A stretch of DNA of 64,000 nucleotides. It comes from Belnapia rosea (GTDB lineage: Bacteria > Pseudomonadota > Alphaproteobacteria > Acetobacterales > Acetobacteraceae). Below, in pieces: positions 35,308 to 44,078 of this stretch. The notes beneath the pieces were generated by a model, which saw only the letters and a program-made list of their open reading frames with translations, ran no database searches and was not told the origin of the DNA. Every line of letters starts with the position of its first letter. Positions within the stretch are counted from its first letter, which is position 1. Location: the NCBI RefSeq assembly GCF_900101615.1, contig NZ_FMZX01000017.1, positions 1 to 64,000 on the forward strand, in the 5' to 3' direction. The position numbers and the translations under genes were made by a program.

Positions 35308-36419
35308 GCCAGCTCCTCATAGATGGCGAGGGTGGCGGCCTGCATGGCGGCGGTGGTGTAGGTCTTCAGCACATGGGCCCGCGCCGCCTCGCCGATCTCG
35401 GCCCGGCGGGCGGCGGGCAGGCCGAGCGCATAGGCGATGGCGCGGGCGAGGTTCACCGGGTCGCCCGGCGGGACGCGCCAGCCGGTGCGGTTCTGCAGCA
35501 CCGTCTCGCGCGGGCCGCCCAGATCGGCGGCGATCACCGGCCGGGCCATGGCCTGGGCCTCGATCACGGTGCGGCCGAAGGCCTCGGGCTCGGTCGAGCA
35601 ATGCAGGACGAGGTCCGCCAGCAGCAGCGCCGCCGGCATGTCCTCCACATGGCCGACGAGGCGCAGCCGCTCGCCGAGGCCGAGCCGCGCGGCCTTGGCC
35701 TCCAGCACGCGACGGTAGCGCGGGCCCTCGCCGACCAGCACGCCGACGTACCCGTCCGGGAGCTGCGCCATGGCCTCGAGCAGCACGCCCTGGCCTTTCC
35801 AGCGGGTCAGCCGGCCGGGGAGCATGACCACCGGCCGTCCCTCGGGCAGGCGCCATTCGGCGCGAAGGGCGGCGAGGCGCGCCGGCGGGATCAGCGCCGG
35901 GTCGAAGCGGCGCGGATCGACACCACGGGGGATGGTACGGATGCGGGCGGCATCGGTGCCGTGCCGCTCGCGGATATGGGCGGCGATGAAGTGGCTGATG
36001 GCGATGACGCGCTCGCCGCGCGCCATGACCGAGTTGTAGAAGCGCTTGCCGGGCAGGCCCTCGTTGTAGGTGCCGTGATAGGTGGTGACGAGATGCACGC
36101 CCGTCCGCCGCGCCGCCAGGAAGGCCGACCAGGCGGGCGCGCGGGAGCGGGCATGGATGATGCCGACCCGCTCCTTCTCCACCAGCCGGGCCAGGGCGCC
36201 CGCATTGCGGAGGATGCCGAAGGGCGACTTGGTGCGGAGCGGCAGGGTGACGTGGCAGGCCCCGAGCCGCTCCAGCGGGCCGACCAGCGGACCACCGGCC
36301 GAGGCGACCAGGGCGCGGCCGCCGGCGGCGATGATGGCCTCGGCGATCTCGAGCGTGCCGCGCTCCACCCCGCCGGCGACGAGGCTCGGCAGCACCTGCA
36401 GGACGGTCGGTGCGCTCAC
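35304..36419 (-). CDS. Glycosyltransferase family 4
   Basis: The 371-residue protein has the GT-B fold signs of GT4: VLQVLPSLVAGGVERGTLEIA at the N-terminus, IIHARSRAPAWSA, the hinge PRGVDPRRFDP, VVMLPGRLTRWKGQGVLLEAM and the donor-binding E-x7-E region STEPEAFGRTVIEAQAMARPVIA. The fold is a retaining transferase using a nucleotide sugar, probably in LPS core or O-antigen assembly. The start is a GTG overlapping the TGA of the upstream Ldh gene (GTGA), and its own stop overlaps the GT9 start, so three genes are translationally coupled. Confidence 0.92.
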   Translation of the reverse strand: MSAPTVLQVLPSLVAGGVERGTLEIAEAIIAAGGRALVASAGGPLVGPLERLGACHVTLPLRTKSPFGILRNAGALARLVEKERVGIIHARSRAPAWSAFLAARRTGVHLVTTYHGTYNEGLPGKRFYNSVMARGERVIAISHFIAAHIRERHGTDAARIRTIPRGVDPRRFDPALIPPARLAALRAEWRLPEGRPVVMLPGRLTRWKGQGVLLEAMAQLPDGYVGVLVGEGPRYRRVLEAKAARLGLGERLRLVGHVEDMPAALLLADLVLHCSTEPEAFGRTVIEAQAMARPVIAADLGGPRETVLQNRTGWRVPPGDPVNLARAIAYALGLPAARRAEIGEAARAHVLKTYTTAAMQAATLAIYEELA

Positions 36420-37465
36420 GCGGCGATGGGCGCCGGCATCGGCAGGCCGGCGGCGGCGGCGCGGGCGGCGAGCGCGGGCGGGATGGAAGGATGCAACGCG
36501 ACGCCCTCGGCCAGGGCCGCGGCCCGGCGCTGCCAGGCGCGCTCGCCGGGCAGGCGCGGAGGGGCGCCGCCCGTGACCGGCGGGTTGGTGCGCACCGCCT
36601 CGGCGATCCAGCCGGATTCCCGGAGGAAGCCCTCGGCGCCGCCGAAGCGGGCCGGGTCGATCACCAGCACCAGAACATTGGCGCCCCAGCCGCCCGGCGC
36701 CTCGGCGCGGCCGGCGCCGGCGAGGCCCGAGGTCAGCGCCTCGACCAGCAGGCCGAGGCCGAAGCCCTTGTGCCCGGCGGCCATGCCGCCGAGCGGCAGC
36801 AGGGTGCCGCCCTGGAAGAAGGCCTCCGGGTCGTCCGTCGGCTGGCCCTCCGGCGTCAGCAGGGCGTCGAAGGGGAAACGGGTGCCCTCGGCGCGGCGGC
36901 GGGCGGTCATGCCGTTGGTGGTGATGGACATCGAGATGTCGATCATCACCGGACCGCCCGGCCCGGGCCAGCCGGCGGCGAGCGGGTTCGGGGTGATGAT
37001 CCGCCGCGTGCCGCCCCAGGGGGCGACGGAGGCGGTGGCGGGGTCGGAGGACCAGATCTGCGCGACGAAGCCGCGCCCGACCAGGCGCGGGAGATAGGCG
37101 GCGAGGCAGGCGATGTGGTGGGCGCGGCGGATGGCCACGGCGGCGAGGCCGAATTGCCCGGCGCGCTCCGCGGCGAGGTCTCCGGCGCGGCGGACCAGCC
37201 AGGGGCCGGGCAGCTTGCCGCCGTCCCAGGTCTCGACCACCGGCGTGCCGGAGAGGACCGTGGGTTCCCCCCTGCCCTGCATGTCGCCGCTGGCGAGGCC
37301 GTCGAGATAGGGCGGCAGCAGGGCGAGGCCATGGGTGTCATGGCCCATCAGGTCGCCCTCGACCAGGACCTCCGCCACCACGGCGGCCTTCTCGGTCTCC
37401 ATGCCCCCGGCGCGGCAGAGGGCGGCGGCGAGTTGGGTGAGGTCGGCGGCGGCGTAACGGGTCAT
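36416..37465 (-). CDS. Malate/L-lactate/ureidoglycolate dehydrogenase family protein
   Basis: The 349-residue protein belongs to the Ldh_2 family, an NAD(P)-dependent dehydrogenase fold unrelated to classical LDH. Visible: VEGDLMGHDTHGLALLPPYLDGL (catalytic His in GHDTHG), AVAIRRAHHIACLAAYL, FVAQIWSSDPATASVAPWGG and GHKGFGLGLLVEALTSGL. Substrates of this family include malate, lactate, delta1-piperideine-2-carboxylate and ureidoglycolate. It heads an operon with two glycosyltransferases through a GTGA overlap; a metabolic link to them is not obvious. Confidence 0.92.
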   Translation of the reverse strand: MTRYAAADLTQLAAALCRAGGMETEKAAVVAEVLVEGDLMGHDTHGLALLPPYLDGLASGDMQGRGEPTVLSGTPVVETWDGGKLPGPWLVRRAGDLAAERAGQFGLAAVAIRRAHHIACLAAYLPRLVGRGFVAQIWSSDPATASVAPWGGTRRIITPNPLAAGWPGPGGPVMIDISMSITTNGMTARRRAEGTRFPFDALLTPEGQPTDDPEAFFQGGTLLPLGGMAAGHKGFGLGLLVEALTSGLAGAGRAEAPGGWGANVLVLVIDPARFGGAEGFLRESGWIAEAVRTNPPVTGGAPPRLPGERAWQRRAAALAEGVALHPSIPPALAARAAAAGLPMPAPIAA

Positions 37466-37741
37466 CGGGGCCTCGGCGCGGCGGCGGGGTGGTGTTCCTC
37501 GGGCCGGGCGTGGGTTTCGTCAAGCGGAAGCGGGGCGGCCCGGGCAGGACTGGCCGCTTCAAACCGGATCAAATTCTCAGCGGCTGCCCGCATCAACACA
37601 TTGATTTGTCACAATAATTTCTCGGGATTTGAAGGTTTGAGCGATTGAGGCGGGGGCTGCCGCAGCGGGTGCGGTCGGGGGCTTGGCTTTTTTTCCTATA
37701 CGGAATTCCCGAGTTCCGGGCAAGCCGATCCTCGCGGCCGC

Positions 37742-38296
37742 CTATTCCTTGCGCTGCTGCGCCTCGATCTCGTCGAGCACCGCCTCGGGTGCCACATCAT
37801 GCTGGATGTCCTCGATTTCAGGCCGGCTGCGCGGCTTGATGCCGAGATGGTCGGTGATGTCCGCCAGCATCTCGGCCAGCTTGGTCACCTCATGCTCCGC
37901 CAGCATGCTGATCTGCAGGTCGAGATCGGCCCGCTTGGCCGCGGCGGCGGCCATCCGATTCTGGCTGATGAGTACGAAGGTCGAGAGGAAGATCGCCTCG
38001 ACCGAGGCCTCCATCGCCAGGATGACGAAGGAGGGGTCGAAGCGCGGCACGCCCGGCACGAGGCCGAGATTGACCAGGATCCAGGCGCCGTAGAGGGCCA
38101 GGTGCAGGTAGACGAAGCGCATGCTGCCGGTGAAGGCGGTGATCGCCTCGGCGACGCGTTCCTGGCGCGTGGCGGCCGCGGCCTCCTGCCGGCGGCGGTC
38201 CTCCAGGGCCTGGATGTTGCGCCGGAGCGAGGCGCTCAGGCTGGCGGGGCGCGGCGGCGGGACGGTGGGTGTCGCTGGCAGGGAATTGGGGGACAT
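37742..38296 (-). CDS. DUF1003 membrane protein
   Basis: A 184-residue protein with two transmembrane helices (FVYLHLALYGAWILVNLGLVPG and FVILAMEASVEAIFLSTFVLIS) flanked by basic helices; the motif FDPSFVILAMEASVEAIFLSTFVLISQNRM (key part PSFVILAM..EAIFLSTFVLISQ) is the DUF1003 signature. Family members are small inner-membrane proteins, some linked to magnesium or cyclopropane-fatty-acid operons, with no proven function. An N-terminal Pro-rich tail and a long acidic C-terminal tail are cytoplasmic by prediction. The gene is isolated, with 276 bp of featureless, AT-richer sequence (37466-37741) beyond its stop. Confidence 0.9.
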   Translation of the reverse strand: MSPNSLPATPTVPPPRPASLSASLRRNIQALEDRRRQEAAAATRQERVAEAITAFTGSMRFVYLHLALYGAWILVNLGLVPGVPRFDPSFVILAMEASVEAIFLSTFVLISQNRMAAAAAKRADLDLQISMLAEHEVTKLAEMLADITDHLGIKPRSRPEIEDIQHDVAPEAVLDEIEAQQRKE

Positions 38297-38610
38297 TCGG
38301 GCGTCCAGGGTGCAGTGCTGTGCAGGGGCGGGCGCCCCTCCTGCCCTGCTAAACCACAGGGGCAGGGCCGGTTTCCTGCCCTGAATGGCAACAAGCGGCT
38401 CCGGCTGAATGCCCTTCAGGCCGGAGGCGCCATGGACGCCGGACCCGGATGACTGAAGCTTCGATGCCCCGTTCGCGGAGGTCGGACGCCAACAGCCTGG
38501 ACGCCCCGTCCAGCCATCCCGTGATGGCGGGAATGGGGATGACGATGCCCGGATGCTCAGCTCGCCTGGGAGCGCGCATCACTCGCGCGTCCCGTCATCC
38601 CCTGCATGCT
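38297..38610. other. Intergenic stretch without recognisable gene
   Basis: This 314-bp region separates the DUF1003 gene (its start side) from the 3' end of the isochorismatase-like gene. Frames here give no recognisable protein and there is no good ribosome site. It should contain the DUF1003 promoter; I see no clear promoter, repeat or RNA. Confidence 0.5.
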
Positions 38611-39264
38611 TCAGCCCGCGGCGCTCGGCACCGGCGTGTTGAGCAGCTGCTGCTCCCACAGGTAGGCGATGCCGCTGCCACCGGCATGCTGCGTGATCAC
38701 CTCCGTCAGCGCGACGGCTTGCTCAGTCCGTGCCCAGTCGCGCTGCCATTCGGCCGCCAGCGCCAGCCAGGTCATCACGTTGGCGCCTGCGGCGATCATG
38801 CGCTTGATGGCGACCTCATGGGCCTCGACGGAGACGCCGCCGGACGCATCGGTGATCACCGTGACATCCCAGCCTTCGCCAAGCGCCTGGATCGTCGGCA
38901 TCGCGACGCAGACCTCGGTCCACAATCCGGCGATGACCAGCTGCTTGCGGCCCGTCGCCTTGACGGCATCCACGACCTTCCGGTCTTCCCAGGTATTGAT
39001 GAACGTCCGGTCGATCACCTCCTGGCCGGGGAAGACATCGGTGATCTGCGGGAAGAGGAGGCCGCCTCGTGCGGCGAGCACGGATGTCAGGATGGTCGGG
39101 ACATCGAAGACCTTGGCGGCCTTCGCCAGCCCGGCCGTGTTGTTGATTACCATCTGCGGTTCGTGGCTGTTCACGTTCGCAAGCTGATAGGGCTGATGAT
39201 CGATCAGAACGAGTACGGAGTCCTCGGGACGAAGAAGCGAAGCAAGGCCATTGCGAATGGTCAT
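38611..39264 (-). CDS. Isochorismatase-family hydrolase (YcaC-like)
   Basis: The 217-residue protein has the cysteine-hydrolase fold with D22 (VLIDHQPYQL), C119 (GLWTEVCVAMP) and the YcaC-like HEPQ, FINTWED segments. The usual catalytic Lys near residue 87 is replaced (DRTFINTWED), as in several YcaC-group proteins, so hydrolytic competence is uncertain. It is divergent from a LysR regulator (153-bp gap), a frequent pairing in which the regulator controls the hydrolase. The ATG at 39264 gives the normal family N-terminus. This pair has a slightly lower GC content than its surroundings. Confidence 0.88.
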   Translation of the reverse strand: MTIRNGLASLLRPEDSVLVLIDHQPYQLANVNSHEPQMVINNTAGLAKAAKVFDVPTILTSVLAARGGLLFPQITDVFPGQEVIDRTFINTWEDRKVVDAVKATGRKQLVIAGLWTEVCVAMPTIQALGEGWDVTVITDASGGVSVEAHEVAIKRMIAAGANVMTWLALAAEWQRDWARTEQAVALTEVITQHAGGSGIAYLWEQQLLNTPVPSAAG

Positions 39265-39417
39265 GAGTACATCCTCAGCCGCTGTGGTGAACAAGGTGAT
39301 TTCGCGGAGAGACATGCGCCGGCTGCGGCGGTGTCCAGGACGGAGATTGTCGTTCCTGTTTGCGACGCGGTAGCCTTGGGTGATGTGAAGCTGTGTCGCG
39401 CATCGGGGAACGCCAAC

Positions 39418-40383
39418 TTGGACATCGAAGATCTGCGGACCTTTGTGGCGGTTGCCGATGCCGGGGGCGTTTCGCCCGCTGCCCGGCGGCTCGGTGTCTC
39501 CAAGTCGATCGTCAGCCGGAGTCTTGCCCGGCTTGAAGCGGAACTTGGCATCCAGCTTCTTGCGCGAACCACCCGCGGCGCCGCGCTGACAGAAGCCGGA
39601 AGCACGTTTCGGGAGCATGCAGCCAAGGCATGCGCCGAGATCGACCTGGCCAGGGAGACGATCCTGCCCGCCGGCCATCTTTGCGGCCGCTTACGAGTTG
39701 CCGTGCCGCTTACCTTCGGGCCGACTCACCTCGCCCCCGTCCTTGCCGACATGGCACGACGGCACCCGCAACTCCACATCCATACATCCTACACCGACCG
39801 CTTCGTTGACCTCATCGCAGAGGGCTTCGATTGCGCGATCCGAATTGGCTACCTCCCGGATTCCAACCTGATTGCAAGACGCGTTGGGCCGATCCTTGGC
39901 CAGCTTGTAGCAAGCCCCGACTACATCAAAGCGCATGGTTCCCCTGAGACGCCAGATGAGCTCCTCGCTCATCAGGCACTCATGCAAGGGACCGAAGCGT
40001 GGCAGTTCATGGATGGCGACAAGATCATCACGGTTCGCCCGCAGGGGCGCTTCAAGGCTGACAATGGCACTGCTCTTGCCGCCGCCGCGCTGGCAGGTCT
40101 TGGTATCGCCTGGATCCCGGACGGGATCACCGACGAGTACCGGGCCTCTGGCAGGCTTGTTCCGGTCATGACACGATACCCGCCGCCTCCGGCGGGCGTG
40201 TACGTGATCCGCCCGCCCAGCCCCCTTCCGTCACGAAAAATACGGGTCCTCACCGATTTGCTCATCGGGTGCTTCAATCAGGCCGCAAGCCCTGACGGTG
40301 CAGGTTCCAGGACTGGGACGGAGCGTAGCTCCGTGCTCTCGCCGCGGATGGGGAGGCGGACGCGCTCGAGGATGGACCCGTAG
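39418..40383 (+). CDS. LysR family transcriptional regulator
   Basis: The protein starts, from a TTG at 39418, with the typical DIEDLRTFVAVADAGGVSPAARRLGVSKSIVSRSLARLEAELG (key parts FVAVADAGGVSPAAR and VSKSIVSR), the winged-helix domain of the CrgA-like LysR group, followed by a full effector domain. GGGGAA lies about 8 nt before the TTG; a GTG at 39385 is an alternative. The C-terminus extends some 30 residues beyond the usual end (after DLLIGCFNQAA) into an Arg-rich tail with no homology, suggesting that the original stop was lost. It is divergent from the YcaC-like hydrolase and likely controls it. The 155 bp after it to the amidase stop hold nothing I recognise. Confidence 0.88.
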   Translation: MDIEDLRTFVAVADAGGVSPAARRLGVSKSIVSRSLARLEAELGIQLLARTTRGAALTEAGSTFREHAAKACAEIDLARETILPAGHLCGRLRVAVPLTFGPTHLAPVLADMARRHPQLHIHTSYTDRFVDLIAEGFDCAIRIGYLPDSNLIARRVGPILGQLVASPDYIKAHGSPETPDELLAHQALMQGTEAWQFMDGDKIITVRPQGRFKADNGTALAAAALAGLGIAWIPDGITDEYRASGRLVPVMTRYPPPPAGVYVIRPPSPLPSRKIRVLTDLLIGCFNQAASPDGAGSRTGTERSSVLSPRMGRRTRSRMDP

Positions 40384-40538
40384 GGACCGCGCCATGTCAA
40401 TGCAGGCTTGCGGGCCTCGATAACGGTGGTGAGCTTACGTCCGCTGTCGGGCAGCCCAAGGCAGCCCGCGGATGACCGGCACGAACGCGAAGCGGACACC
40501 GCAGCGATGGCCGCTAACCATCCATTCTAAGCCGCGCC

Positions 40539-42014
40539 TCAACCCACCGTCACATGCACGCCCGGCCGGCGCCCGCCATTCCACTGCCCGCCGATCGCCC
40601 GCTCGACCTGCGCCGCGAGTTGCAGCAGCAGCCCGTCATCCGCCTGCTTCGCCTGGGCCTGGATGCCGAGCGGCAGGCCGTTCTCCTGCACGCCGAGGGG
40701 CATCGACAGGCCCGGGATGCCGCAGAGGTTGGCGAGCGGCGTATAGGCGAAGTTGCGCCAGAGATTGCCGAACCAGTCGAGCACGTCCGGATTGTCGGAG
40801 ATGGTCAGGTATTCCGTCGTGCCGAGGCGTGGCGTCGGCAGGGCGGTGATCGGGGTGAGGATGATGTCCCACGCCTCGAAGAAGGCGCCGAAGGCGCGGG
40901 AGGTGGTGTTGAAGGCCGCCTGCATCCGCGCCCGCTCCGTGTAGGAGGTGTCGAGGCCGGCCTCCCAGATGCGGATGTTCATCGGCTCGACCAGCTCCGC
41001 CGGCGGCCGGGAGAGGCCGAGGGGGGCGATGAGGTTGGCCACGGTCTGGGCGAAGTTGGAGATGTAGCAGGTGGTCTGCGCGGCGAAGGCGGCGCGGAAA
41101 TCGACCGCCGGCAAGGCCCAGTCCACATGGTGGCCGAGGCTTTCCAGCAGGCGGCCGGCGCGTTCCAGCTCGGCTGCGAAGTGGGGTGTGGCGCGGTAGT
41201 CGCCCCATTCGTGGGAGAGGGCGATGCGCAGGGGCCGCGGGTCGCGCTGGATCAGCGCCGCATAGGGCTCGGGCGCGGTCCAATAGGGCATGAACTCGCC
41301 GGGGGCGCCGCCGCGGCAATGGTCGAGGAAGGCGGCCGTGTCGCGCACCGTGCGGCTCTGGCAGCCCTGGGTGGAGACGAGGCTGCTGATGTCGGAGGCA
41401 TAGGGCGCGGTCGAGAGCACGCCGCGCGAGGGTTTCAGGCCAAGGTTGCCGCAGGCGCCGGCCGGGATGCGGATGGAGCCGCCGCCATCCGTCGCATGGC
41501 TCAGCGGCAGGACGCCGGCGGCCAGCATCGCCCCGCAGCCGGCCGACGACCCGTTGGTGGTGTAGCCAAGGTCCCAGGGGTTGCGGGTGACATAGACCTC
41601 CGGGTTCTCGGCCGAGGAGCAGCAGCCGAATTCCGGCGTCGTCGTGCGGCCGATGATGTTGAGGCCGGCGGCACGGATGCGGGTGGTGAGATAGCTGTCC
41701 GCCGCCGGACGGTTCCCGCGCATGAGGCGGGAGCCCATCTCCTGCAGCCTGCCGCGGATGGTGGGGCCGAGATCCTTCATCAGCCAGGGCACGCCGGCGA
41801 AGGGGCCGCCGAGATTGGTGCCGTCGGTCGCCGGCTCGGCCACCGCATCCTCGAAGACCTCGACGACGGCGGAGAGGGTGGGGTTGAGGCGGGCGATGCC
41901 CGCGGCGGCCTGGGCGGCGAGCTCGGTGGCGGTCAGCTCGCCGCCGCGGACGAGGGCGGCGAGGCCCATGGCGTCCTGTTTCGCCCACTCATCCCAGCTC
42001 ATGCTCAATGTCAT
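40539..42014 (-). CDS. Amidase (amidase signature family)
   Basis: The 491-residue protein is an amidase-signature hydrolase with the Ser-cisSer-Lys triad: Lys in GVPWLMKDLG (about residue 82), the glycine/serine-rich GYTTNGSSAGCGAMLAAGVLP (cis-Ser) and the nucleophile in TDGGGSIRIPAGACG. It resembles 6-aminohexanoate-cyclic-dimer hydrolase-like and aryl-amidase members (FGCCSSAENPEVYVTRNPWD). Substrate unknown; hydrolysis of amides or nitrile-derived amides. The start at ATG 42014 was chosen over ATG 42002 although neither has a strong ribosome site. Upstream it faces the 3' end of the TetR gene on the same strand with a 112-bp gap. Confidence 0.92.
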   Translation of the reverse strand: MTLSMSWDEWAKQDAMGLAALVRGGELTATELAAQAAAGIARLNPTLSAVVEVFEDAVAEPATDGTNLGGPFAGVPWLMKDLGPTIRGRLQEMGSRLMRGNRPAADSYLTTRIRAAGLNIIGRTTTPEFGCCSSAENPEVYVTRNPWDLGYTTNGSSAGCGAMLAAGVLPLSHATDGGGSIRIPAGACGNLGLKPSRGVLSTAPYASDISSLVSTQGCQSRTVRDTAAFLDHCRGGAPGEFMPYWTAPEPYAALIQRDPRPLRIALSHEWGDYRATPHFAAELERAGRLLESLGHHVDWALPAVDFRAAFAAQTTCYISNFAQTVANLIAPLGLSRPPAELVEPMNIRIWEAGLDTSYTERARMQAAFNTTSRAFGAFFEAWDIILTPITALPTPRLGTTEYLTISDNPDVLDWFGNLWRNFAYTPLANLCGIPGLSMPLGVQENGLPLGIQAQAKQADDGLLLQLAAQVERAIGGQWNGGRRPGVHVTVG

Positions 42015-42126
42015 CGTCGGTGCCTTGGCTCGAAGTCTCGTGCCGAGGGTAGAGCAAAGGCCGGGCCAGGGCGACGCGGAGGGGTGTGGGGAAGCGGCTG
42101 GGGAAGGTCGGCCGGCTGGTCCTGGC

Positions 42127-42744
42127 TCAGGAACCGGGAGCGGCGGGCTGATCGGGGCGGGCCTCCGCTGGCCACCCGGCCAGGGCCTGCTCGGCCACCG
42201 CTTCGAGAACCTCGCGGCGGAAACCCGCCTTGGCCTGCACGGCCAGGCCGTGTGCCACCGCCATGACATAGGCGGCGAGGGTCGCGCAGTCGGCCGTGCC
42301 GGGAAGGTCGCCCTCCGCCTTCGCCCTCTCGAACCGCTCGCGCAGCGCGGCCTCGCCGGTGGCGCGGTACTGGATCAGGGCCTGGCGGATGGGTTCGGCA
42401 TCGTCCGAGCCCGCCACGGCGCCGTGGACGCCGAAGCAGCCCGTGCGGTCGGGATAGCGCGTGGTGAGCTCGACCGCGCCGCGCAGGAAATGCGCGGCGA
42501 CCTGGCGCGCCGTGGGCTGCCCAAGCGCCTCCGGGACGTAGCCGACGTACCGCTCGTCGTAACGGGCCAGGGCGCGGCGGAAGAGCGCCTCCTTGTTGCC
42601 GAAGGCGGAGTAGAGCGCGGGCCTCTCGACGCCGGTCGCCTCGGTCAGGTCAGCGTAGGAGGCGCCCTCGTAGCCCTTCCGCCAGAAGACACCCAGCGCC
42701 GCGTCGAGGGCTGTCTCGACGCAGAATTCGCGATGGCGGCCCAT
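42127..42744 (-). CDS. TetR family regulator
   Basis: The 205-residue protein has the TetR DNA-binding helix-turn-helix in residues 10-55 (ALDAALGVFWRKGYEGASYADLTEATGVERPALYSAFGNKEALF; key part GVERPALYSAFGNKE) and a ligand-binding helical C-terminus, with a conserved C-x-GVHGAV segment as in AcrR/YxaF-like regulators. It is divergent from an SDR dehydrogenase with a 158-bp gap containing a 7-bp perfect inverted repeat (42823-42842). ATG at 42744 is preferred to the preceding GTG. It most likely represses the SDR gene and itself in response to a small toxic ligand. Confidence 0.92.
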   Translation of the reverse strand: MGRHREFCVETALDAALGVFWRKGYEGASYADLTEATGVERPALYSAFGNKEALFRRALARYDERYVGYVPEALGQPTARQVAAHFLRGAVELTTRYPDRTGCFGVHGAVAGSDDAEPIRQALIQYRATGEAALRERFERAKAEGDLPGTADCATLAAYVMAVAHGLAVQAKAGFRREVLEAVAEQALAGWPAEARPDQPAAPGS

Positions 42745-42787
42745 CACCTCGCCCCGGCCATTTTCATAATGAGCATTACTAAACCCC

Positions 42788-42842
42788 TTGACGCCTCCCT
42801 GTCCAATTTCATACCAAGCGTTATCGTAATCGGTGTTACGAT
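42788..42842 (+). promoter_or_regulatory. Promoter and inverted-repeat operator for the SDR gene
   Basis: ATCGTAA (42823-42829) and TTACGAT (42836-42842) are perfect 7-bp arms around a 6-nt centre, as expected of a TetR-family operator. A TTGACG at 42788-42793 followed 16 bp later by CATACC is a plausible promoter reading into the SDR gene, with the operator just beyond it. A second smaller palindrome, TAATG-AG-CATTA at 42767-42778, lies near the TetR start. Confidence 0.5.
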
Positions 42843-42902
42843 ATTGGGGCGAGGTCGCCCCATCGGTCAGGCAGCGCCTGACCGCCCATTGAAAGGGTCC
42901 TC

Positions 42903-43664
42903 ATGTCGAAGGTTTTCAAAGGCAAGGTCGTGCTGATCACCGGCGGCTCGCGCGGCCTCGGTGCCGCAACGGCGGACGCCTTCGCCGCGCAGGGGGCGGA
43001 TGTCGCGATCAGCTACGCCGCCTCGGCCGACAAGGCGGAGGCGGTCGTGGCGAGGCTGAGGGCGAAGGGGGCGCGCGCGATCGCCATCAGGAGCGACCAG
43101 GCCGACCTGTCCTCCGCCAGGCCCCTGATCGATGCGGTGATCGCCGAGTTCGGCAGGCTCGACATCCTGGTGAACAACGCCGGCATCGCGGTCCAGGGCC
43201 AGCTCGTGGATGATCCCGAGCTGGACTGGGACAAGTACAATCGCCAGTGGCAGGTCAATGTCCTGGGCACGATCGCCAACACGCGTGCGGCAGCGCGGAG
43301 GCTGAGCGATGGCGGCCGGATCGTCTTCATCGGCTCGCTCCTCGGCTCCGCCATTCCCTTCCCGGGCGTCGCCGACTATGCCGGGACGAAATGGGCGCTC
43401 GCGGGATATGCGAAGGGCATCGCGCGCGACCTCGGCCCGCGCAACATCACCGTGAATGTCGTGCAGCCCGGCATCATGCCGACCGACATGGCCTCCGACG
43501 TCGCCGGCGAGCTGCCGGACCGTGAGGCCATCCTGGACATGCACCCGATCCGCCGCATCGCGACCCTCGAGGAGGTGGCGGAGACCGTCTGCTTCCTCGC
43601 CGGACCCTCTGCGGGCTACATCAGCGGCGAGACCATCAATGTCGCCGGTGGCCTCGCGATCTGA
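42903..43664 (+). CDS. Short-chain dehydrogenase/reductase, TetR-regulated
   Basis: The 253-residue protein is a classical SDR: cofactor loop TGGSRGLG, NNAG (LVNNAGIA), catalytic Ser in FIGSLLGS, YAGTK (Y and K of the YxxxK motif), and C-terminal FLAGPSAGYISGETINVAGG. Typical substrate is an alcohol or 3-oxo compound; the presence of a TetR regulator suggests detoxification or quinone/carbonyl reduction. ATG at 42903 follows AAAGGG. A hairpin at 43708-43741 lies 44 bp after the stop. Confidence 0.93.
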   Translation: MSKVFKGKVVLITGGSRGLGAATADAFAAQGADVAISYAASADKAEAVVARLRAKGARAIAIRSDQADLSSARPLIDAVIAEFGRLDILVNNAGIAVQGQLVDDPELDWDKYNRQWQVNVLGTIANTRAAARRLSDGGRIVFIGSLLGSAIPFPGVADYAGTKWALAGYAKGIARDLGPRNITVNVVQPGIMPTDMASDVAGELPDREAILDMHPIRRIATLEEVAETVCFLAGPSAGYISGETINVAGGLAI

Positions 43665-43707
43665 GGCCCAAGGGTCAGGCTAGCCGATAGGCGTTGACGC
43701 AGTCCGC

Positions 43708-43741
43708 AGGGCCGCAATCGGGAGACAGCGGTTGCGGCCCT
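43708..43741 (+). terminator. Hairpin after the SDR gene
   Basis: AGGGCCGCAA and TTGCGGCCCT form a perfect 10-bp stem with a 14-nt loop, 44 bp downstream of the SDR stop. No T-run follows, so a Rho-independent terminator is not assured. Confidence 0.4.
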
Positions 43742-43942
43742 CTGGTGCCTCCTGATCCGGACCCTTGGATGCGGTGACGGGCGCCGCCCCGTCGGCGGCC
43801 TGGAAGGCGCGGAAGCCTCAACGGTGGCTCAACATGGATGGTCCGGCTAGAGCGGAAGTCCAATGAGCGAGGGCTGCTTCCGACCCGGAGCAGACTCTCG
43901 CCACTACGGCGCCAAGGACCAGAATCGTAAGTAGCTGCCAGA

Positions 43943-43973
43943 CCCGTTTTGGGGATACCCGATGGAAAACGGG
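43943..43973. repeat. Inverted repeat near the end of the SIR2 gene
   Basis: CCCGTTTT and AAAACGGG are perfect 8-bp arms separated by 15 nt that contain a further GGG/CCC pairing. It lies 106 bp beyond the stop of the minus-strand SIR2 gene, and could be its terminator or a remnant of the acquisition event. Confidence 0.4.
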
Positions 43974-44078
43974 CGCAAGCTTTCCCTTCGTAGTTAAGTA
44001 ATATGGACCGGAGCTGAGAGGGTTGGCGCATGGCTACGCCTTCGGAGCCCACTGCTTCTGGGAGTGCTTCTTTCAACC

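Larger units (their letters stand above)
43665..44078. other. Intergenic region flanking the SIR2-NTPase gene
   Basis: A 414-bp region between the SDR stop and the stop of the SIR2 gene. No recognisable protein reads through it in any frame. It contains a 10-bp hairpin at 43708-43741 and a second inverted repeat at 43943-43973; GC content drops towards 44 kb, marking the edge of the foreign segment. Confidence 0.6.

Noticed and set aside
38349-38582. Small minus-strand frame in the gap beside DUF1003
   Set aside because: No ribosome site, no hydrophobic or domain pattern, no similarity I can recall.
43675-44076. Minus-strand frame between the SDR and SIR2 genes
   Set aside because: No recognisable protein, poor ribosome site, Arg/Pro-rich text typical of non-coding GC-rich frames.
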